Of a stretch of DNA of 64,000 nt, positions 63,336 to 64,000 are shown in pieces. Numbering within the stretch: the stretch's first letter is position 1; each line of letters opens with the position of its first letter. This stretch comes from Streptomyces rubellomurinus (GTDB taxonomy: Bacteria > Actinomycetota > Actinomycetes > Streptomycetales > Streptomycetaceae). The position numbers and the translations under genes are program-made. The stretch is from positions 1 to 64,000 of the forward strand of contig NZ_JZKH01000013.1 of the NCBI RefSeq assembly GCF_000961885.1, in the 5' to 3' direction. The notes under the pieces were generated by a model. The model had not been told where the DNA came from. It saw only the letters and a list, made by a program, of their open reading frames with translations, and ran no database searches.

Positions 63336-63389
63336 CGCTCGACGCCCGAGCGGAAGAGATCGCTTCGCGGACGCTCCCCGAGAGCCGTT

Positions 63390-63545
63390 GTTCGCACCGA
63401 CCTCGACGCCGTCGTCTACGGCATGAGCACCGACTGGTCGTCCGGGCCGGTCGAGGGCCGCGTCAACGACCTCAAGGCGCTCAAACGCAGCATGTTCGGC
63501 CGAGCGAAACCACCGCTGCTCCGCAAGCGGCTCCTCCTGACGCGG
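63390..63545 (+). pseudogene. C-terminal scrap of an ISL3-family transposase
   Basis: Reads VVYGMSTDWSSGPVEGRVND then LKALKRSMFGRAKPPLLRKR, the conserved C-terminal block of ISL3 transposases (SSGPVEGRVN.IK..KRQMFGRA). The rest is missing. Confidence 0.75.
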
Positions 63546-63676
63546 CCAGCCGCCGACCACAAACCGTCACGGCTCGCTGATCGACTTCACCGCATCCATG
63601 CCCAACCCCAGTTCAGCCGCCGCCGACAGGCCGAAACCAGTCGCGGCGGCACCGGCCCCTGCGGGATGCTTGGTTC

Positions 63677-63892
63677 GTGCGCCTGAATATCGACGGGACT
63701 ACCCCGGCCCTGCGGATGCTCTTGCTCAGCGAGTTCCTGCTCCACGCCGACTTTCAGGTCGAGCTGGACGCACCAGTGTTCGTCGCGGCGGGCGACCGGG
63801 TCTCCTACGAGGACGGCGGTGTCGTGGTGACTCGCTCGACCGGTGAGCAATACAAGCACCCGATCCGCGACAGCTACTGGATCTGCCGCTGA
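63677..63892 (+). CDS. Small hypothetical protein
   Basis: 71 aa from GTG 63677. FQVELDAPVFVAAGDRVSYE, then DGGVVVTRSTGEQYKHP; a compact beta-rich protein of unknown function. Its TGA overlaps the ATG of the next frame (TGATG), suggesting translational coupling. Confidence 0.6.
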   Translation: MRLNIDGTTPALRMLLLSEFLLHADFQVELDAPVFVAAGDRVSYEDGGVVVTRSTGEQYKHPIRDSYWICR

Positions 63893-64000
63893 TGGCGACG
63901 GGTTCGATGCGCATCGCCATCTTGCAACCACCGGCCTGGTGGCGGGAGACGCCAAGCGATTCGCTGGCTCGGGCCCTGGCAGTGCCACGCATCAACTTCA
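63892..64000 (+). CDS. N-terminal part of an unidentified protein (runs off the window)
   Basis: Begins at ATG 63892 (or 63907) and reads MRIAILQPPAWWRETPSDSL then ARALAVPRINF to the window end. Coupled to the previous gene. Too short to classify. Confidence 0.4.
   Translation, partial: MATGSMRIAILQPPAWWRETPSDSLARALAVPRINF

Noticed and set aside
1..64000. tRNA, rRNA or riboswitch genes
   Set aside because: No cloverleaf, rRNA core sequence or known riboswitch core was recognised by eye on either strand; a covariance-model search would be needed to exclude small RNAs.

Overview
The window is high-GC actinobacterial DNA, almost certainly a Streptomycetaceae chromosome (Streptomyces or Kitasatospora). 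Supporting signs are the codon bias, many GTG starts and leaderless genes, a mycothiol-conjugate amidase, an actinobacterial cytochrome b, a DmdR1/IdeR-type iron box, and DUF2277, DUF6296, DUF6194 and DUF3995 genes. No rRNA, tRNA or CRISPR array was seen.

Layout. (1) 0-6.5 kb is ordinary chromosome: a secreted serine-hydrolase fold without its catalytic residues, a gamma-carbonic-anhydrase-like protein, a frameshifted MFS exporter, small conserved genes and a ferredoxin/cytochrome P450 pair. (2) 6.8-22.8 kb is an accessory island dense in decayed mobile DNA. A three-gene Tn554-like recombinase cluster (here called tnpA-tnpB-tnpC) can be rebuilt on the minus strand. Its tnpB carries a 1.4 kb IS5-type element with a passenger gene and a TAA target duplication, plus three frameshifts. 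The catalytic end of tnpA has been replaced by a HAD hydrolase, a Ser/Thr kinase and an integrase scrap. Tn3-family tnpA and tnpR remnants and several integrase tails lie around it, among cargo such as a nucleotidyltransferase-like protein, an Imm35/YrhB protein, DUF6194 and a double-MerR regulator. (3) 22.8-43 kb is mostly metabolic and regulatory: ATP-dependent DNA ligase, MarR/esterase pair, two CAP-domain genes, a SigE-type sigma/membrane-protein operon, M1 peptidase, PfkB kinase, polysaccharide deacetylase, a TetR/flavin-monooxygenase operon and a lone second cytochrome b. (4) 43-62 kb holds an iron-regulated EfeUO-EfeB system, a two-component system, an orphan GltD, an MFS/TetR pair with twin operators, MurQ, a flavin monooxygenase with a divergent CGNR regulator, and a TetR/Mca pair. 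(5) 63-64 kb again has transposase scraps.

The most unusual unit is at 26.4-29.4 kb. One gene fuses an ECF-type sigma factor, a zinc-finger-like motif, a transmembrane helix and an extracellular CAP domain. The gene just upstream encodes a membrane-anchored CAP protein. Both have the same bipartite motif (TTGTTATC, 10 nt, CCACGGGTCTCC) 46-47 nt before their starts. I infer a membrane-tethered sigma factor that senses something outside the cell and controls its own gene and a CAP paralogue.
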